DNA from: Peribacter sp043814035
GTDB lineage: Bacteria; Patescibacteriota; Gracilibacteria; Peribacterales; Peribacteraceae
Reading direction: 5' to 3'
DNA length: 64,000 nt
Assembly (NCBI GenBank): GCA_043814035.1
Contig: JBDRKJ010000002.1
Location: 124,001-188,000, forward strand
Made by a program: the position numbers and the translations under genes. Below, piece after piece: positions 7,542 to 17,180 of this stretch. Position 1 is the first letter of the stretch. Every line of letters starts with the position of its first letter. The notes below the pieces were generated by a model. It saw nothing but the letters and a program-made list of their open reading frames with translations, did not search any database and was not told where the DNA came from.

Positions 7542-9356
7542 TTAAAACCTCTGCTGCTCCCACAGAGCGAAGAATGCTCCCTCCTTCTTTAAAAGTTCTT
7601 GCAGCATTCCCTGCTCCGCAATGCGACCTTCATCAACAACGATTATCTTGTCGGCATGCTTGATCGTACTTAAGCGGTGCGCGATGACGATGGAAGTTCT
7701 GCCCGAAACGACATCGTCGATCGCCTCCTGAATGAGCGCCTCCGTCCTGCTATCAAGAGAACTGGTTGCTTCGTCCAAGATGAGGATCTCTGCATTTTTG
7801 AGAAGTGCTCGGGCAATCGAAACACGCTGCTTCTCGCCACCCGAAAGCCTCACGCCGCGATCACCAATGAGCGTATCGAGCCCTTGCGGGAGCTTGCCGA
7901 TGAAATCCTGCAGACGTGCGCGCTTCAGTGCCTCCTGCAGACGCTCTTCCGACACATCATGCAGGCCATAGGTGATGTTATAACGGAGAGTATCGTGCAG
8001 GAGGAGCGTTTCCTGGCTCACGAGGGCCACGCGACCCAGATAGGATTCGAGGGTGAACTCGCGAATATCGGTACCATCAATAAACAGTGTGCCGGGAGGA
8101 CAGTCGTAGTACCGCATGAGCAGGCTGATGAGCGTAGATTTGCCTCCTCCTGTGGGCCCGACAATAGCCGTCATCTTGCCCTTCTGAATATCGAAAGAGA
8201 CGCCCTGCAGCACCTGCCGATCGTCGAAATAGCCGAACGTCAGATTCTTGAAATCGATGGAATGTTGAAGGCCGGAGAATACCGTGTCTCCTCCACGCAC
8301 GAAGTACTTTCCTTCTTCGTTGAAGATTTCGAGTACAGCATCCATCGGACCACTGGCGTTCGCGATCACACCGCGAAAACCCGAGACAGTGCCGAACTTA
8401 CTCGAGGCATTGATGATGATGTAGAAATACACCAGCAATGAAGGGGCTGAGGCGATCTGTTCGCGCCCGAAAACGTAGAATGATCCCACCATGATCACCG
8501 ACACCACGAGAAGCGTGATGATCTCCTGCAGCGGCAGGAGCATCCCAAGGAGCAGCCGCACGCGGAAATCAAGTGCCGCCTTCTTGTTGCTGATACGCCT
8601 GTAATTTTCCTGTTCCTTTTGTTCCGTCTGATAGGACTTTACGAGAGAGATCGTCGAGAGGATCTCGATGGATTTTTTACCAAGCGCGCTCCCCTGGGCT
8701 GCGATGGCACGCGAGAGGCGCTTGATATGCGTGATCATGAATTTGATCGCCAGATGAAGAACGACGAAGAGTGGCAACGCAATGAGCGTGAGCTTCCATG
8801 AAATTCCAACGAGGACGATCAAATAAACGACGAGTGAGAGGAGAGCTCCCGTAAATCCATCCATCGCCGTCAGGGGATAGAGGGCATTCTGTGAAAATTG
8901 GAGGAGCAGCGTGGAGTGATGACCCACGTTCGTCGTATCGAAGAAAAGCTTGCCGAAGCTTAAATACTTCGCGAAGAGCGCCTTGCGCAGATGATGGAGA
9001 CAGCGCTCCGAAAAGTACCCCATCGTGGCATTCGCGAGAAAGCGTAGAGAATTCTTGAGCACATATACGCCGATGAAACCCCCCAAGAAAATCATAAAGA
9101 CCAAGCGGTCATTCGCAAGCAAAGAGGGTGGCAGCATGAGAAGTGCATTGCCCAGAACCGGAATGTCCGTGGCAAAAGCGAAACTTTTGTTAAGGAATCC
9201 GTTGAGAATAGGAATGAGCAAACCCATGCCCATACCCTCAAAAGCCGCGGCGAACAGCGTGAAAGAGAGTGGGATCAGAAGGAAAGCCGGGTGAATGTGA
9301 ATCTCTCGGAGCAGCAAGAGAGTCTTCCCCACATTCGTGCGTTCGCTCTTTGGCAT
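7542..9356 (-). CDS. ABC exporter, permease fused to ATPase (MsbA-like)
   Basis: A 604-residue half-transporter. Residues 1 to about 330 hold the six-helix exporter domain with several hydrophobic segments. The C-terminal nucleotide-binding domain has Walker A 'GPTGGGKST', signature 'LSGGEKQRVSIARALL', Walker B 'ILILDEATSSLD' and H-loop 'IVIAHRLST'. Members of this type form homodimers that flip lipids or lipid-linked oligosaccharides. Location beside glycosyltransferases and the pseudaminic acid operon suggests export of a glycan or glycolipid; substrate unknown. It lies on the same strand as and 70 nt upstream of the second paralogous transferase, whose own promoter lies in that gap. Confidence 0.88.
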   Translation of the reverse strand: MPKSERTNVGKTLLLLREIHIHPAFLLIPLSFTLFAAAFEGMGMGLLIPILNGFLNKSFAFATDIPVLGNALLMLPPSLLANDRLVFMIFLGGFIGVYVLKNSLRFLANATMGYFSERCLHHLRKALFAKYLSFGKLFFDTTNVGHHSTLLLQFSQNALYPLTAMDGFTGALLSLVVYLIVLVGISWKLTLIALPLFVVLHLAIKFMITHIKRLSRAIAAQGSALGKKSIEILSTISLVKSYQTEQKEQENYRRISNKKAALDFRVRLLLGMLLPLQEIITLLVVSVIMVGSFYVFGREQIASAPSLLVYFYIIINASSKFGTVSGFRGVIANASGPMDAVLEIFNEEGKYFVRGGDTVFSGLQHSIDFKNLTFGYFDDRQVLQGVSFDIQKGKMTAIVGPTGGGKSTLISLLMRYYDCPPGTLFIDGTDIREFTLESYLGRVALVSQETLLLHDTLRYNITYGLHDVSEERLQEALKRARLQDFIGKLPQGLDTLIGDRGVRLSGGEKQRVSIARALLKNAEILILDEATSSLDSRTEALIQEAIDDVVSGRTSIVIAHRLSTIKHADKIIVVDEGRIAEQGMLQELLKKEGAFFALWEQQRF

Positions 9357-9551
9357 CTCCTCAAAGCTACCGTATGCGCGGTACGATCACAAGAAACGTC
9401 ACGGGGAAAAGGAAGTTTCCTCCATCCCCCCCGCCCGTACCCGTCCGATCCGGTCACTGGCCGGGCGGGCCGAATGGTACGGATCAGGCGGGCGACCCCT
9501 TCCTCATTTGTTCACGTAACCTCCATCCCCCTTACCCCTTCCTCCATCCTC

Positions 9552-9690
9552 CTTCGCTCCTTTGGAGCTTCGGACGGACAGGCAGGAGGAAAGGGAGAAC
9601 AACTACAAACACAAACATTCCCCCTCTCCATGGAGAGGGGGATAGGGGGAGAGGTTCAGTGAAAGAAAATGAGAGGGGGTAAGGGGGAGA
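9552..9690. repeat. Intergenic palindromic repeats between 9357 and 9704
   Basis: The 348-nt gap holds no convincing gene. It contains a CTTCGCTCC...CGGACAGGCAGG segment (9552-9588) that matches elements at 13834-13880 and 14752-14807. It also holds a perfect palindrome at 9620-9641 (half-site CCCCCTCTCCA) followed by two further AGGGGGAGAGG copies up to 9690. The whole gap is strand-asymmetric in C and G. It resembles small REP/MITE-like repeats seen in many uncultured bacterial genomes. Confidence 0.6.
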
Positions 9691-9704
9691 GGAAAGGCGG
9701 ACGT

Positions 9705-10841
9705 TTATGAACTCCGGCTACAGAGCCGCGCATACGCCTCTCTCAACGCATCAGCCGACATCTGAATGGAATACCGCCCCACAACTTCCTCACGATAGCG
9801 CGCTCCGCGCCTCTGTCGCTCTTCAGAAGGAAGCCCAAGAAACTCCTGCACGCGTTGCACGAGAGCATCACTGTCACGGAGCGGAACAACGAGAGAAGGA
9901 TCAATAGGTGAGAGTACTTCGCGCACCGCCCCCGCGTCGAAGGCAAATGCAGGACGACCACAGGCCAGCGCCTCGATGAGCGAGAGACCAAACCCCTCGT
10001 AGAGGGATGTCGAAATTAGCGTGGTGGAGCGCTGAATAAGAGAGGTGATTTCCGTATCACTCACCGTACCGAAAATCCTGACCCCGGTGATCTTCTCGAG
10101 CTCTGCACGTTGTAACGGGGAGCGCTTCCCCACATCGGCAATGCGGGCACCTCCTTTTGTGAGTGCTGCGTAGGCATCGAGCAGATACCGAAACCCTTTG
10201 CGTGGATGAAGGAACGATCCAACGGCGATCACGTCGAACTCCGGCTCACGTTCACCCGCGAATACGAAGCGTTCTCCGTCCACACCGTTGGGCACGATGG
10301 AAATTTTTTCGGACGGAATGTCGTAATCGCTCGACAGTCTCTCTTGCACTGTACGCGACACCGTCATGACATGCGGGAGAGTGCGGCAGAGATGCCGTTG
10401 CCAGCGAACCAGGAAGAAGTACTTCACCCTCCATGCAAGTTTCTGAAGGCCGGAAGTTTCTGCGCATGCCACCTCACGATCTGCCGTGACGGGATGGTGA
10501 ACAGCGTAGAGCACGGGCACCCCCGTCTGCGTGAGACGTGTGAATTGCGGGCCCAACGTCTGATTGAGATGGAGAATGTCGAACTGTTTCCAAAATGCAT
10601 GGCTAGGGGGATACGTCCGCAAGACTGTGTGTGCAAAGCGCCAGTCGGCGAAACCGTAGTAGTAGGACCCAAGTCGCGCCTTGAGCTCGACCACGCGTAC
10701 GTTCGGAGGGAGCACCGCATCATGGGGACGCACGCTACTTGTGAGAATGGTGAACTGGGTATCCGAAAGCGCGCGAAAGAGCGGGAGGTGGTTACCCCCT
10801 TTGAAGACATCAAGGAACGATGTAAGCACGCAGATACGCAT
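9705..10841 (-). CDS. Glycosyltransferase family 4
   Basis: A 378-residue GT-B glycosyltransferase. The N-terminal acceptor domain begins 'MRICVLTSFLDVFKGG'. The C-terminal half has 'VSRTVQERLSSDY', 'ISIVPNGVDGERF', 'DVIAVGSFLHPRKGF' and the GT4 donor-site motif 'SLYEGFGLSLIEALACGRP' (EGFGLSLIEA). It likely adds a hexose to a surface glycan. The open frame extends further upstream to 11792, but that part lies opposite a real gene. The ATG at 10841 is preceded by TATGAT with a 6-nt gap, which fixes the start. Confidence 0.86.
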   Translation of the reverse strand: MRICVLTSFLDVFKGGNHLPLFRALSDTQFTILTSSVRPHDAVLPPNVRVVELKARLGSYYYGFADWRFAHTVLRTYPPSHAFWKQFDILHLNQTLGPQFTRLTQTGVPVLYAVHHPVTADREVACAETSGLQKLAWRVKYFFLVRWQRHLCRTLPHVMTVSRTVQERLSSDYDIPSEKISIVPNGVDGERFVFAGEREPEFDVIAVGSFLHPRKGFRYLLDAYAALTKGGARIADVGKRSPLQRAELEKITGVRIFGTVSDTEITSLIQRSTTLISTSLYEGFGLSLIEALACGRPAFAFDAGAVREVLSPIDPSLVVPLRDSDALVQRVQEFLGLPSEERQRRGARYREEVVGRYSIQMSADALREAYARLCSRSS

Positions 10842-10847
10842 GGTAAG

Positions 10848-10853
10848 ATCATA
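10848..10853 (-). promoter_or_regulatory. -10 box of the GT4 gene
   Basis: TATGAT on the minus strand, 6 nt before the ATG at 10841. No good -35 is seen at 16-18 nt. Confidence 0.5.
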
Positions 10854-10891
10854 ACGGATATTCAGCGGAAGTTGGCTATATTCCTTCCTTC

Positions 10892-10946
10892 GTAGCTGGG
10901 GTTCGCGAATCTTCCTTCGTAGCTGGGGTTCATGAACCCCAGCTAC
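10892..10946. repeat. Palindromic repeat with direct copy
   Basis: GTAGCTGGGGTTC occurs at 10892-10904 and again at 10919-10931, where it forms the left half of a perfect 28-nt palindrome (10919-10946). Both copies are preceded by CTTCCTTC. The palindrome contains the ATG at 10932 of the downstream gene. It looks like a small mobile palindrome inserted between the divergent genes. Confidence 0.75.
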
Positions 10947-11786
10947 AGAACCTATTCGATACTCTCCCCTATGTTCCTTCTCACTCGCATCCACAAACGT
11001 AGCAAGAAATCCCTCGACTGGTTGCGTGGCTGGCTGCGTGCGCATGTCACCCTGCGCTGGCTCTGTTGGACAAAAAAACCCATCCGCGATCTCTCTCGCT
11101 TTGTTCGGCGCATCCCCTTCATCGAACGGCGCGAATACTCTCAGAACGGGGAGGACGGCATGATCGCCGCGATCTTCGCGAAGGTAGGAACGACCAATCG
11201 CTTCTTTGTGGAGTTCGGTGTGGAAGATGGCCTGCAGTGCAACTGTCGTTACCTGCTCAAGCATAAAGGTTGGACCGGCCTCCTCATGGACGGCGGAACG
11301 TGGCCCGAAGAAAATGGGGTGGAGAAGGAGTTTGTGACTGCAGAAAATATCGAAGCCCTCTTTAAAAAATACAACGTACCGACGGAATTTGATCTCTTGA
11401 GCATCGACATCGACGGCAACGATTACTGGGTATGGAAAGCGATCAAGCAGTTTCGTCCGCGTGTGGTCGTGATCGAGTACAACGCGAACAAGGGCCCCGA
11501 TGCGAGTGTGACGATTCCGTACGACCCTGCGTTCGTGTGGGATGCGTCGGACTATCAGGGTGCGAGTCTGCAGGCGCTCGAGAAACTGGGGAAAGAAAAG
11601 GGTTACACCCTCATCGCAACGGACCCCTGCGGCGTGAATGCGTTCTTCGTGATCGATGCCCTCGTTGAAGGGAATTTCATCCCCCCTCCTTTTGCGCAAA
11701 TCTTCCATTCTCCAGCATATAAGGGCATTCCCGGAAAAGGCCACGGCGCTGATACTCTGGGGCGACCGTGGGTAACAATTTCCTGA
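10932..11786 (+). CDS. FkbM-like methyltransferase-fold protein
   Basis: A 284-residue protein with a Rossmann methyltransferase-like core: 'EYSQNGEDGMI' (about residue 68), 'FFVEFGVEDGLQCN' as the SAM-binding loop, and 'FDLLSIDIDGNDYWVW' (about 155) as the acidic strand. These fit FkbM/class I SAM-dependent methyltransferases often found in glycan clusters. The substrate is unknown. The ATG at 10932 sits inside a palindromic repeat and the first 13 residues would be encoded by that repeat, so the ATG at 10971 (residue 14, 'MFLLTRIHKRS') may be the true start. A promoter was not identified. Confidence 0.65.
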   Translation: MNPSYRTYSILSPMFLLTRIHKRSKKSLDWLRGWLRAHVTLRWLCWTKKPIRDLSRFVRRIPFIERREYSQNGEDGMIAAIFAKVGTTNRFFVEFGVEDGLQCNCRYLLKHKGWTGLLMDGGTWPEENGVEKEFVTAENIEALFKKYNVPTEFDLLSIDIDGNDYWVWKAIKQFRPRVVVIEYNANKGPDASVTIPYDPAFVWDASDYQGASLQALEKLGKEKGYTLIATDPCGVNAFFVIDALVEGNFIPPPFAQIFHSPAYKGIPGKGHGADTLGRPWVTIS

Positions 11787-12060
11787 ATACATAATTTTCT
11801 AAGAGACGTGCCAAAACTCCTTGACGGCATCTTGTGTTCTCCTATGATGGCTTGGCTCCGATTCCGTCGGGAATCGAGAAATTTTGCGGCTCTCCTTCGC
11901 TCACAAGAATCACGAAGGTGCAGCAGGCATGGTTCGGTCATTCACACCATCGCAGAGTAGAGAAGTACTCTCCATCATCTCCCCGTCCCCGGGGTGATGC
12001 ATGGAATACATTTAGAAACTAGTTGTTTTTCTTTGAACAACCAGGTCAATAAATTTCTTC
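11787..12060 (+). other. 16S rRNA leader region
   Basis: No gene is supported here. The region holds the rRNA promoter (11821-11848), a short hairpin GATTCC-gtc-GGGAATC, a C/G-rich hairpin near 11970-11998 and a boxA-like TTTCTTTGAACA at 12028-12039, about 20 nt before the mature 5' end. BoxA-like elements in rRNA leaders recruit NusB-type antitermination; the assignment here is by resemblance only. Confidence 0.45.
11821..11848 (+). promoter_or_regulatory. Promoter of the 16S rRNA gene
   Basis: TTGACG (11821-11826), a 16-nt spacer, TATGAT (11843-11848). It is one of the best sigma70-type matches in the window and lies about 210 nt before the 16S gene, at the correct orientation. Confidence 0.65.
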
Positions 12061-13525
<1,465 letters not shown>

Positions 13526-13705
13526 CCAGGGAATTTCTCTGGCCCGACATTTTCTTTTAGAAAGTGTACGGGAACGCATGCGCTGGCAGTGCCCTATTGG
13601 CCATCATGCATTTCGATTGCCCGGGAGCGCACCGATGTCCCCTTAAGTGGGGTCACCGACCGGAAGACTTCTCTACTCTGCGATGAGGTGAATTTGATCG
13701 TGTCT

Positions 13706-13767
13706 ATGGTTCGACTACGCTCACCATGACACTTGAGTATGTCACCCTGAGCGTAGTCGAAGGGTGA
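13706..13767. repeat. Two-module palindromic repeat (TTCGACTACGCTCA family)
   Basis: The left module ATGGTTCGACTACGCTCACC..GAC and the right module GTCACCCTGAGCGTAGTCGA..GGGTG are separated by 10 nt. Each module is itself imperfectly palindromic at its ends, and together they form an inverted repeat. The same two modules in the other order are found inside the coding region at 33016-33086. Confidence 0.85.
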
Positions 13768-13833
13768 TTTCGTACAGGAGCCCGCGCTTCGCGACGGTTT
13801 TTGAATTTCAAAAATTGATCATGCCCAGACTTC

Positions 13834-13880
13834 CCTGCCCGTCCGAAGCCCTGAACGAAGTGAAGGGCGAAGGCGGGTCA
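13834..13880. repeat. Dispersed repeat (CCGTCCGAAG...GGGCGAAGGCGGGT)
   Basis: The reverse complement of this segment matches 14752-14807 at both ends (ACCCGCCTTCGCCC and GGAC.GGCAGG). A weaker copy lies at 9552-9588. Confidence 0.65.
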
Positions 13881-13916
13881 ACCCTGCTGCAGAAAGAACC
13901 ATCATCCACTTCACGG

Positions 13917-14681
13917 TTACATGAAATAATGGTTTGTTCTCCACCAACGTATTAAAGACGGTTCAATGAATCTCTCCTTCCATCTCTTTTGAATGAGAAG
14001 ATTAATAATCTGCCTGGTTATAGCCGGATCTGCTATCCCCATAGGACCAGACAAGGAATAGTCAATAGAACCAATAATATTTTCACTATTTATAACCTCA
14101 TCAAGCTCTTCTTTTGTAACTTGGTAATGCCTCTGTACATCAATATAAGTATCAGGATCGCATGCTTCCGATAAATACCACTGCTTTTGATATTGGTTTT
14201 TGGGATCTGAATATTCTAATGAAGAAACACAAATAATCGTTGGATAAATTTTGGTCGGTGTTTCATTAAAAAGAACTTCTAAATTTCCGACATTACTTTC
14301 ACGAAGAGGTTTTTGATCAATACGATCAACATTGCATCGGTAATCATAGCCGATAGGGCATCCTACGGTGACATAGTAATTCTTAAGCTCAATATATTGA
14401 GAATTCTTTGAAGTAAACCTTTCATCAGAGAGTCGCAGATACGTGATTGTTCTAACTCTCAGGTTTGAAACAAGATCATTTTCTTTTCTCGCATGCAAAA
14501 GGTTTCCTGAGAGGACAAGCTGGGCTTGATAACCATAATCATACTCAAATTTGCTACGCTCAAATCGAAGGGCCAAGAAACCAATAACAATTGCGAGCAG
14601 GCTTAATACTCCGCTGTTCTCTTTCAGTAGGCCCCAAAGCCGTTTAAAGGTTTGCCATACTTGTTTCAAGAGGAAACACAT
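13917..14681 (-). CDS. Hypothetical membrane-anchored protein, AT-rich
   Basis: A 254-residue protein not recognised as any family. One hydrophobic segment, 'VLSLLAIVIGFLAL' (about residues 30-43), follows a short basic N terminus, so the rest probably lies on one side of the membrane. The body has several Tyr, Asn and Lys residues and four cysteines. Its DNA is clearly richer in A+T than its neighbours, and it lies between dispersed repeats, both of which suggest recent acquisition. No promoter was assigned. It may be a phage- or plasmid-type accessory gene, but nothing in the sequence shows a function. Confidence 0.6.
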   Translation of the reverse strand: MCFLLKQVWQTFKRLWGLLKENSGVLSLLAIVIGFLALRFERSKFEYDYGYQAQLVLSGNLLHARKENDLVSNLRVRTITYLRLSDERFTSKNSQYIELKNYYVTVGCPIGYDYRCNVDRIDQKPLRESNVGNLEVLFNETPTKIYPTIICVSSLEYSDPKNQYQKQWYLSEACDPDTYIDVQRHYQVTKEELDEVINSENIIGSIDYSLSGPMGIADPAITRQIINLLIQKRWKERFIEPSLIRWWRTNHYFM

Positions 14682-14751
14682 AGCGGATCAACTTACTAGC
14701 TTTGAGCATGCATTACCAGTGCTCGATTTAGTCGAATTGAGGTCCGCCGCC

Positions 14752-14807
14752 ACCCGCCTTCGCCCGACTTCTCTGCGTTTCGCCAAGACTACGGACAGGC
14801 AGGCAGG
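14752..14807. repeat. Dispersed repeat (ACCCGCCTTCGCCC...GGCAGG)
   Basis: It starts ACCCGCCTTCGCCC and ends ACGGACAGGCAGGCAGG, matching the reverse complement of 13834-13880. The internal TTTCGCCAAGACTACGG is also akin to TAGCCTTGGCGAAG at 17103-17115. Confidence 0.65.
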
Positions 14808-14912
14808 GATGAAACAGAAACACGCACTGCCGTTGAGCACGTGTGAGTGTCTGACAAGAGAGGGGTTGTAAGATTGATGCGGTTTACTGTTAGGAGGGTA
14901 AAGGGGGCAAAG

Positions 14913-14980
14913 GGGGGCTTAGGGAACCGAATCTCGCCCGGATGACCTCCGGTCGGACGGGCAAGGTGCCCTAGCCCCCT
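14913..14980. repeat. Nested hairpin element
   Basis: Outer arms GGGGGCTTAGGG and CCCTAGCCCCC enclose inner arms GCCCG/CGGGC and GACC/GGTC around a TCC loop. The strong nested pairing could be a structured RNA, a terminator without U tract or a mobile palindrome. The rest of the 14682-15084 gap shows no gene; the promoter of the next gene lies at 15050-15078. Confidence 0.5.
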
Positions 14981-15049
14981 GACGGAAGAAACTTGTTGGG
15001 TAGACAAGAGAAAGTAGAAACCGATGCTTTACATACGCCACAAACAGCA

Positions 15050-15078
15050 TTGACCTTTTAGCCACCCCCTCCTATAAG
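15050..15078 (+). promoter_or_regulatory. Promoter of the 15085 gene
   Basis: TTGACC, a 17-nt spacer, TATAAG, then exactly 6 nt to the ATG at 15085. The strong match predicts a leaderless mRNA. Confidence 0.7.
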
Positions 15079-15084
15079 TCCCCT

Positions 15085-15477
15085 ATGCCAGCCCTCGCCG
15101 AACTGCCAGACGGAGACGAGCACTCGCTGCCCGAAGGAAACGGCATGGTGAACGTGGAAAACCTGACCCCCTTCATGGGCGACCTGCACGAAACGATCGT
15201 CGCCAATCTTCTTGGCGGCCGCAGGAATTTTTACGAAGTCATTAATGGGAAACGAGTGGAATTCCGCCTGCCACAGCCGCAGCAACTGCACGATTTCGTT
15301 GCACTGCACCAGGAAGACAGTCATTCGATGGGCGTCGTACTGAAGATCCCTAGCACCCACCCTGGCCCCGACGGGGAGCACATCTACCACACGGAGAGAT
15401 TCGAATACAAACGTCCGGAGGCAGGTGAGCAGAAACTACCTGACACATCTTACTTGCCCCTTTTCTCCCAAAACTGA
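15085..15477 (+). CDS. Hypothetical protein
   Basis: A 130-residue soluble protein without a recognised domain. It is rich in His and acidic residues ('LPQPQQLHDFVALHQEDSH') and has no signal peptide or membrane segment. It is preceded by the best-defined promoter of the window, placed for a leaderless start. Its last 28 nt overlap the end of sufD on the other strand. Convergence with sufD gives no firm functional hint. Confidence 0.65.
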   Translation: MPALAELPDGDEHSLPEGNGMVNVENLTPFMGDLHETIVANLLGGRRNFYEVINGKRVEFRLPQPQQLHDFVALHQEDSHSMGVVLKIPSTHPGPDGEHIYHTERFEYKRPEAGEQKLPDTSYLPLFSQN

Positions 15478-16265
15478 GAGAGGTGCGCAAGTAACCTCGC
15501 ATCGTGGATATTCCCCAGCAAATCCCCTAAAAACCCTTCAATGAAAAGTTCGCGCGCCTTTTTTGCCGTAATCCCCCTGCTCGCAAAGTAGAAGATGTCC
15601 TCGGGATGGATTCGCGAGACAGAGGCCGAGTGGCTGGCCTGTATGTTGTGCGTCTTCACATCGAGTGAAGGAGTCGCATCGGCACGCGCCGTGGGATCTA
15701 AGAGGAGAATCTTTTCTGTCAGGTGAGCCTGCGTGCCCGATGCCTTCGGTCCAATCTCAACAGATCCATTGCAAGTAATCTTCGCCTTGCCCTCAGCGAC
15801 CCCACGGATCGTCACATCGCCTCGGCCATCTTTCGCTGTAAAAATATTCCGCGCAGAGAGCAGACATTTTGTCATTCCTCGACCGTGGACAATCCAATCA
15901 ATAGAACTTTTTCCACCTACACCTTTCACCTCCGATACTGTGTCGTGCATGCAGGATCCATGTGTGACATTGAGCAGATGAAGTCGTGCTCCCGCACTCA
16001 CAGTGATGTGTTGAGAGATTTTTGTACTCTTCTTTCCGTTCCACACAAAAACGACCGCGAGAGAGGCGCGCGGCTCCAGTGCTATCTCTAAAGAAAGGCG
16101 GGAACCTGGGGTAGCGCAGTTTACGAAAAGTGTGTTTTTACTTCCGCGTTTGGCCGTGACGTGCAGTGCGGGATGACGCCGAGAAAGCGTGAAGCAGAAG
16201 GGCTCTTTGGCCTTCCCTTTCACGATCATCTTCTGCGCCGTACCTGAAGATTTGGCTTTCTGCAT
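15450..16265 (-). CDS. sufD: SufD/SufB-family Fe-S assembly scaffold component (short SufD)
   Basis: A 271-residue protein of the SufB/SufD right-handed beta-helix family. The C-terminal block 'HNIQASHSASVSRIHPEDIFYFASRGI' followed by 'ARELFIEGFLGDLL' is the family hallmark. It is much shorter than typical SufD (around 420 residues), lacking most of the N-terminal helical part. SufD forms SufBC2D with SufB and SufC, whose genes are at 17181 and 25285. The ATG at 16265 is chosen; a TTG ten codons upstream (16295) is possible. Two small plus-strand genes separate it from sufB. Confidence 0.82.
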   Translation of the reverse strand: MQKAKSSGTAQKMIVKGKAKEPFCFTLSRRHPALHVTAKRGSKNTLFVNCATPGSRLSLEIALEPRASLAVVFVWNGKKSTKISQHITVSAGARLHLLNVTHGSCMHDTVSEVKGVGGKSSIDWIVHGRGMTKCLLSARNIFTAKDGRGDVTIRGVAEGKAKITCNGSVEIGPKASGTQAHLTEKILLLDPTARADATPSLDVKTHNIQASHSASVSRIHPEDIFYFASRGITAKKARELFIEGFLGDLLGNIHDARLLAHLSQFWEKRGK

Positions 16266-16337
16266 GTCTGTACACGGAATACTTGCTAAGTACAAAAACT
16301 AGTCTAAAATCTCCTTTGTTCCCTCCCCCACCATAGC

Positions 16338-16667
16338 ATGGTCGCACCTACTCCCCGTGAAGAAATCGATCACGAAGAATACGTTGCTCATAAACGTCAG
16401 CAAGATGATCAAACGCCCGATCCTGAAGCGAGCCGCACATTGAGCGGACCGGAGGCAGTGGAACGAGAATCGCGGAGGCTATCCATACTCCTCACGCAAT
16501 TTCGCGGGCACCCGAGAGTCGATCGCCACCTATCTGAGCAATTTCAAACCGAAACCGAAGCTCTTCAGCGCAAAGCTGAACAGGCGACAAAGCACAACGA
16601 GCAATTCGTGCTCGCAGGGAATATGCGAAACGTGAGCAGGCGCCTCGAAAATCTGCTCGCCGCGTAA
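16338..16667 (+). CDS. Hypothetical protein, charged
   Basis: A 109-residue, strongly charged protein with no membrane segment. The predicted helical pattern in 'FQTETEALQRKAEQATKHN' suggests a coiled coil over about residues 70-100. No family is recognised. Its start is 73 nt from the divergent sufD start. The next gene begins 2 nt after its stop, so the two are probably co-transcribed. Confidence 0.55.
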   Translation: MVAPTPREEIDHEEYVAHKRQQDDQTPDPEASRTLSGPEAVERESRRLSILLTQFRGHPRVDRHLSEQFQTETEALQRKAEQATKHNEQFVLAGNMRNVSRRLENLLAA

Positions 16668-16669
16668 TC

Positions 16670-17050
16670 ATGCATCGCACCAATCGGCTTAGAGAGCCGA
16701 AGCAGCAGCTACTCTTTCCCGTCAAGCCGCATACGCCCTACACCCGTGCGGTGGAGCGGCTGATCGAAAAAATGCGTCGGGGTTTTCTGGAATTAGAGGA
16801 TCTTGAGAAGCGCCTGATCGAACTGGGAATTTTTGAAGAAGAAGGAGAAATTGATTTGCTCTGGGCACATACAATCTACGGCACTATCGACGATATGCCT
16901 CAGCGCGACCATTTCATGAATGTGCTCTGGTATCCCGTGCTGCGCGCACTTGATACACTGAACAATAAGGGGCTGCGTGCGCTCCCACATGTCCGACGCG
17001 CGCTCATGCGATGTCTCATAGAGCAGAACCAAGGCCGCTCATCCCACTGA
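16670..17050 (+). CDS. Hypothetical protein
   Basis: A 126-residue protein of unknown family, with predicted helices such as 'TRAVERLIEKMRRGFLELEDLEKRLIELGIF' (given here in part: 'LEDLEKRLIELGIF'). There is no signal peptide. It sits 2 nt after the previous stop and upstream of a palindromic repeat (17059-17128). It converges with sufB. No function can be offered. Confidence 0.55.
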   Translation: MHRTNRLREPKQQLLFPVKPHTPYTRAVERLIEKMRRGFLELEDLEKRLIELGIFEEEGEIDLLWAHTIYGTIDDMPQRDHFMNVLWYPVLRALDTLNNKGLRALPHVRRALMRCLIEQNQGRSSH

Positions 17051-17058
17051 TCCCTCCG

Positions 17059-17128
17059 ACCTTCGCAGAAGGTTGCCCGCCGCAACCTTGCTTGCCGGAC
17101 GTAGCCTTGGCGAAGTCTGGGCGAAGGT
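17059..17128. repeat. Inverted repeat between convergent genes
   Basis: Arms ACCTTCGC (17059-17066) and GCGAAGGT (17121-17128) enclose a second stem GGTTGC-ccgcc-GCAACC. Related strings TTCGCC and GGACAGGC link it to the elements at 13834 and 14752. It may act as a bidirectional transcription end for the convergent genes. Confidence 0.6.
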
Positions 17129-17180
17129 GGGCATCTGTACTCTGCAAACAATGTCCTTCTGCTTCGGCCGGCAAGCCATC

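Larger units (their letters stand above)
13526..13916. other. Repeat-rich region downstream of 16S
   Basis: No gene, no tRNA and no 23S start are recognisable in these 391 nt. A short hairpin TCCCC-ttaagt-GGGGT near 13639 lacks a U tract, so I cannot call it a terminator. Two dispersed repeat elements (13706-13767 and 13834-13880) fill much of the rest. Confidence 0.5.

Noticed and set aside
7677..8441. 254-codon plus-strand frame
   Set aside because: It lies within the ABC transporter ATPase domain, whose motifs are unmistakable, so it is a shadow.
9354..9370. GAGGAG directly before the ABC transporter start as a Shine-Dalgarno site
   Set aside because: It touches the ATG without a spacer, so it cannot act as a normal ribosome-binding site.
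10206..10895. 229-codon plus-strand frame
   Set aside because: Antisense to the GT4 gene with clear family motifs.
10842..11792. N-terminal extension of the minus-strand glycosyltransferase frame to 11792
   Set aside because: It lies opposite the methyltransferase-like gene, and the family N terminus and a -10 box place the start at 10841.
13630..13660. Rho-independent terminator after 16S
   Set aside because: The short TCCCC/GGGGT hairpin has no U tract.
13526..13916. tRNA or 23S start behind 16S
   Set aside because: No cloverleaf and no conserved 23S 5' sequence are visible.
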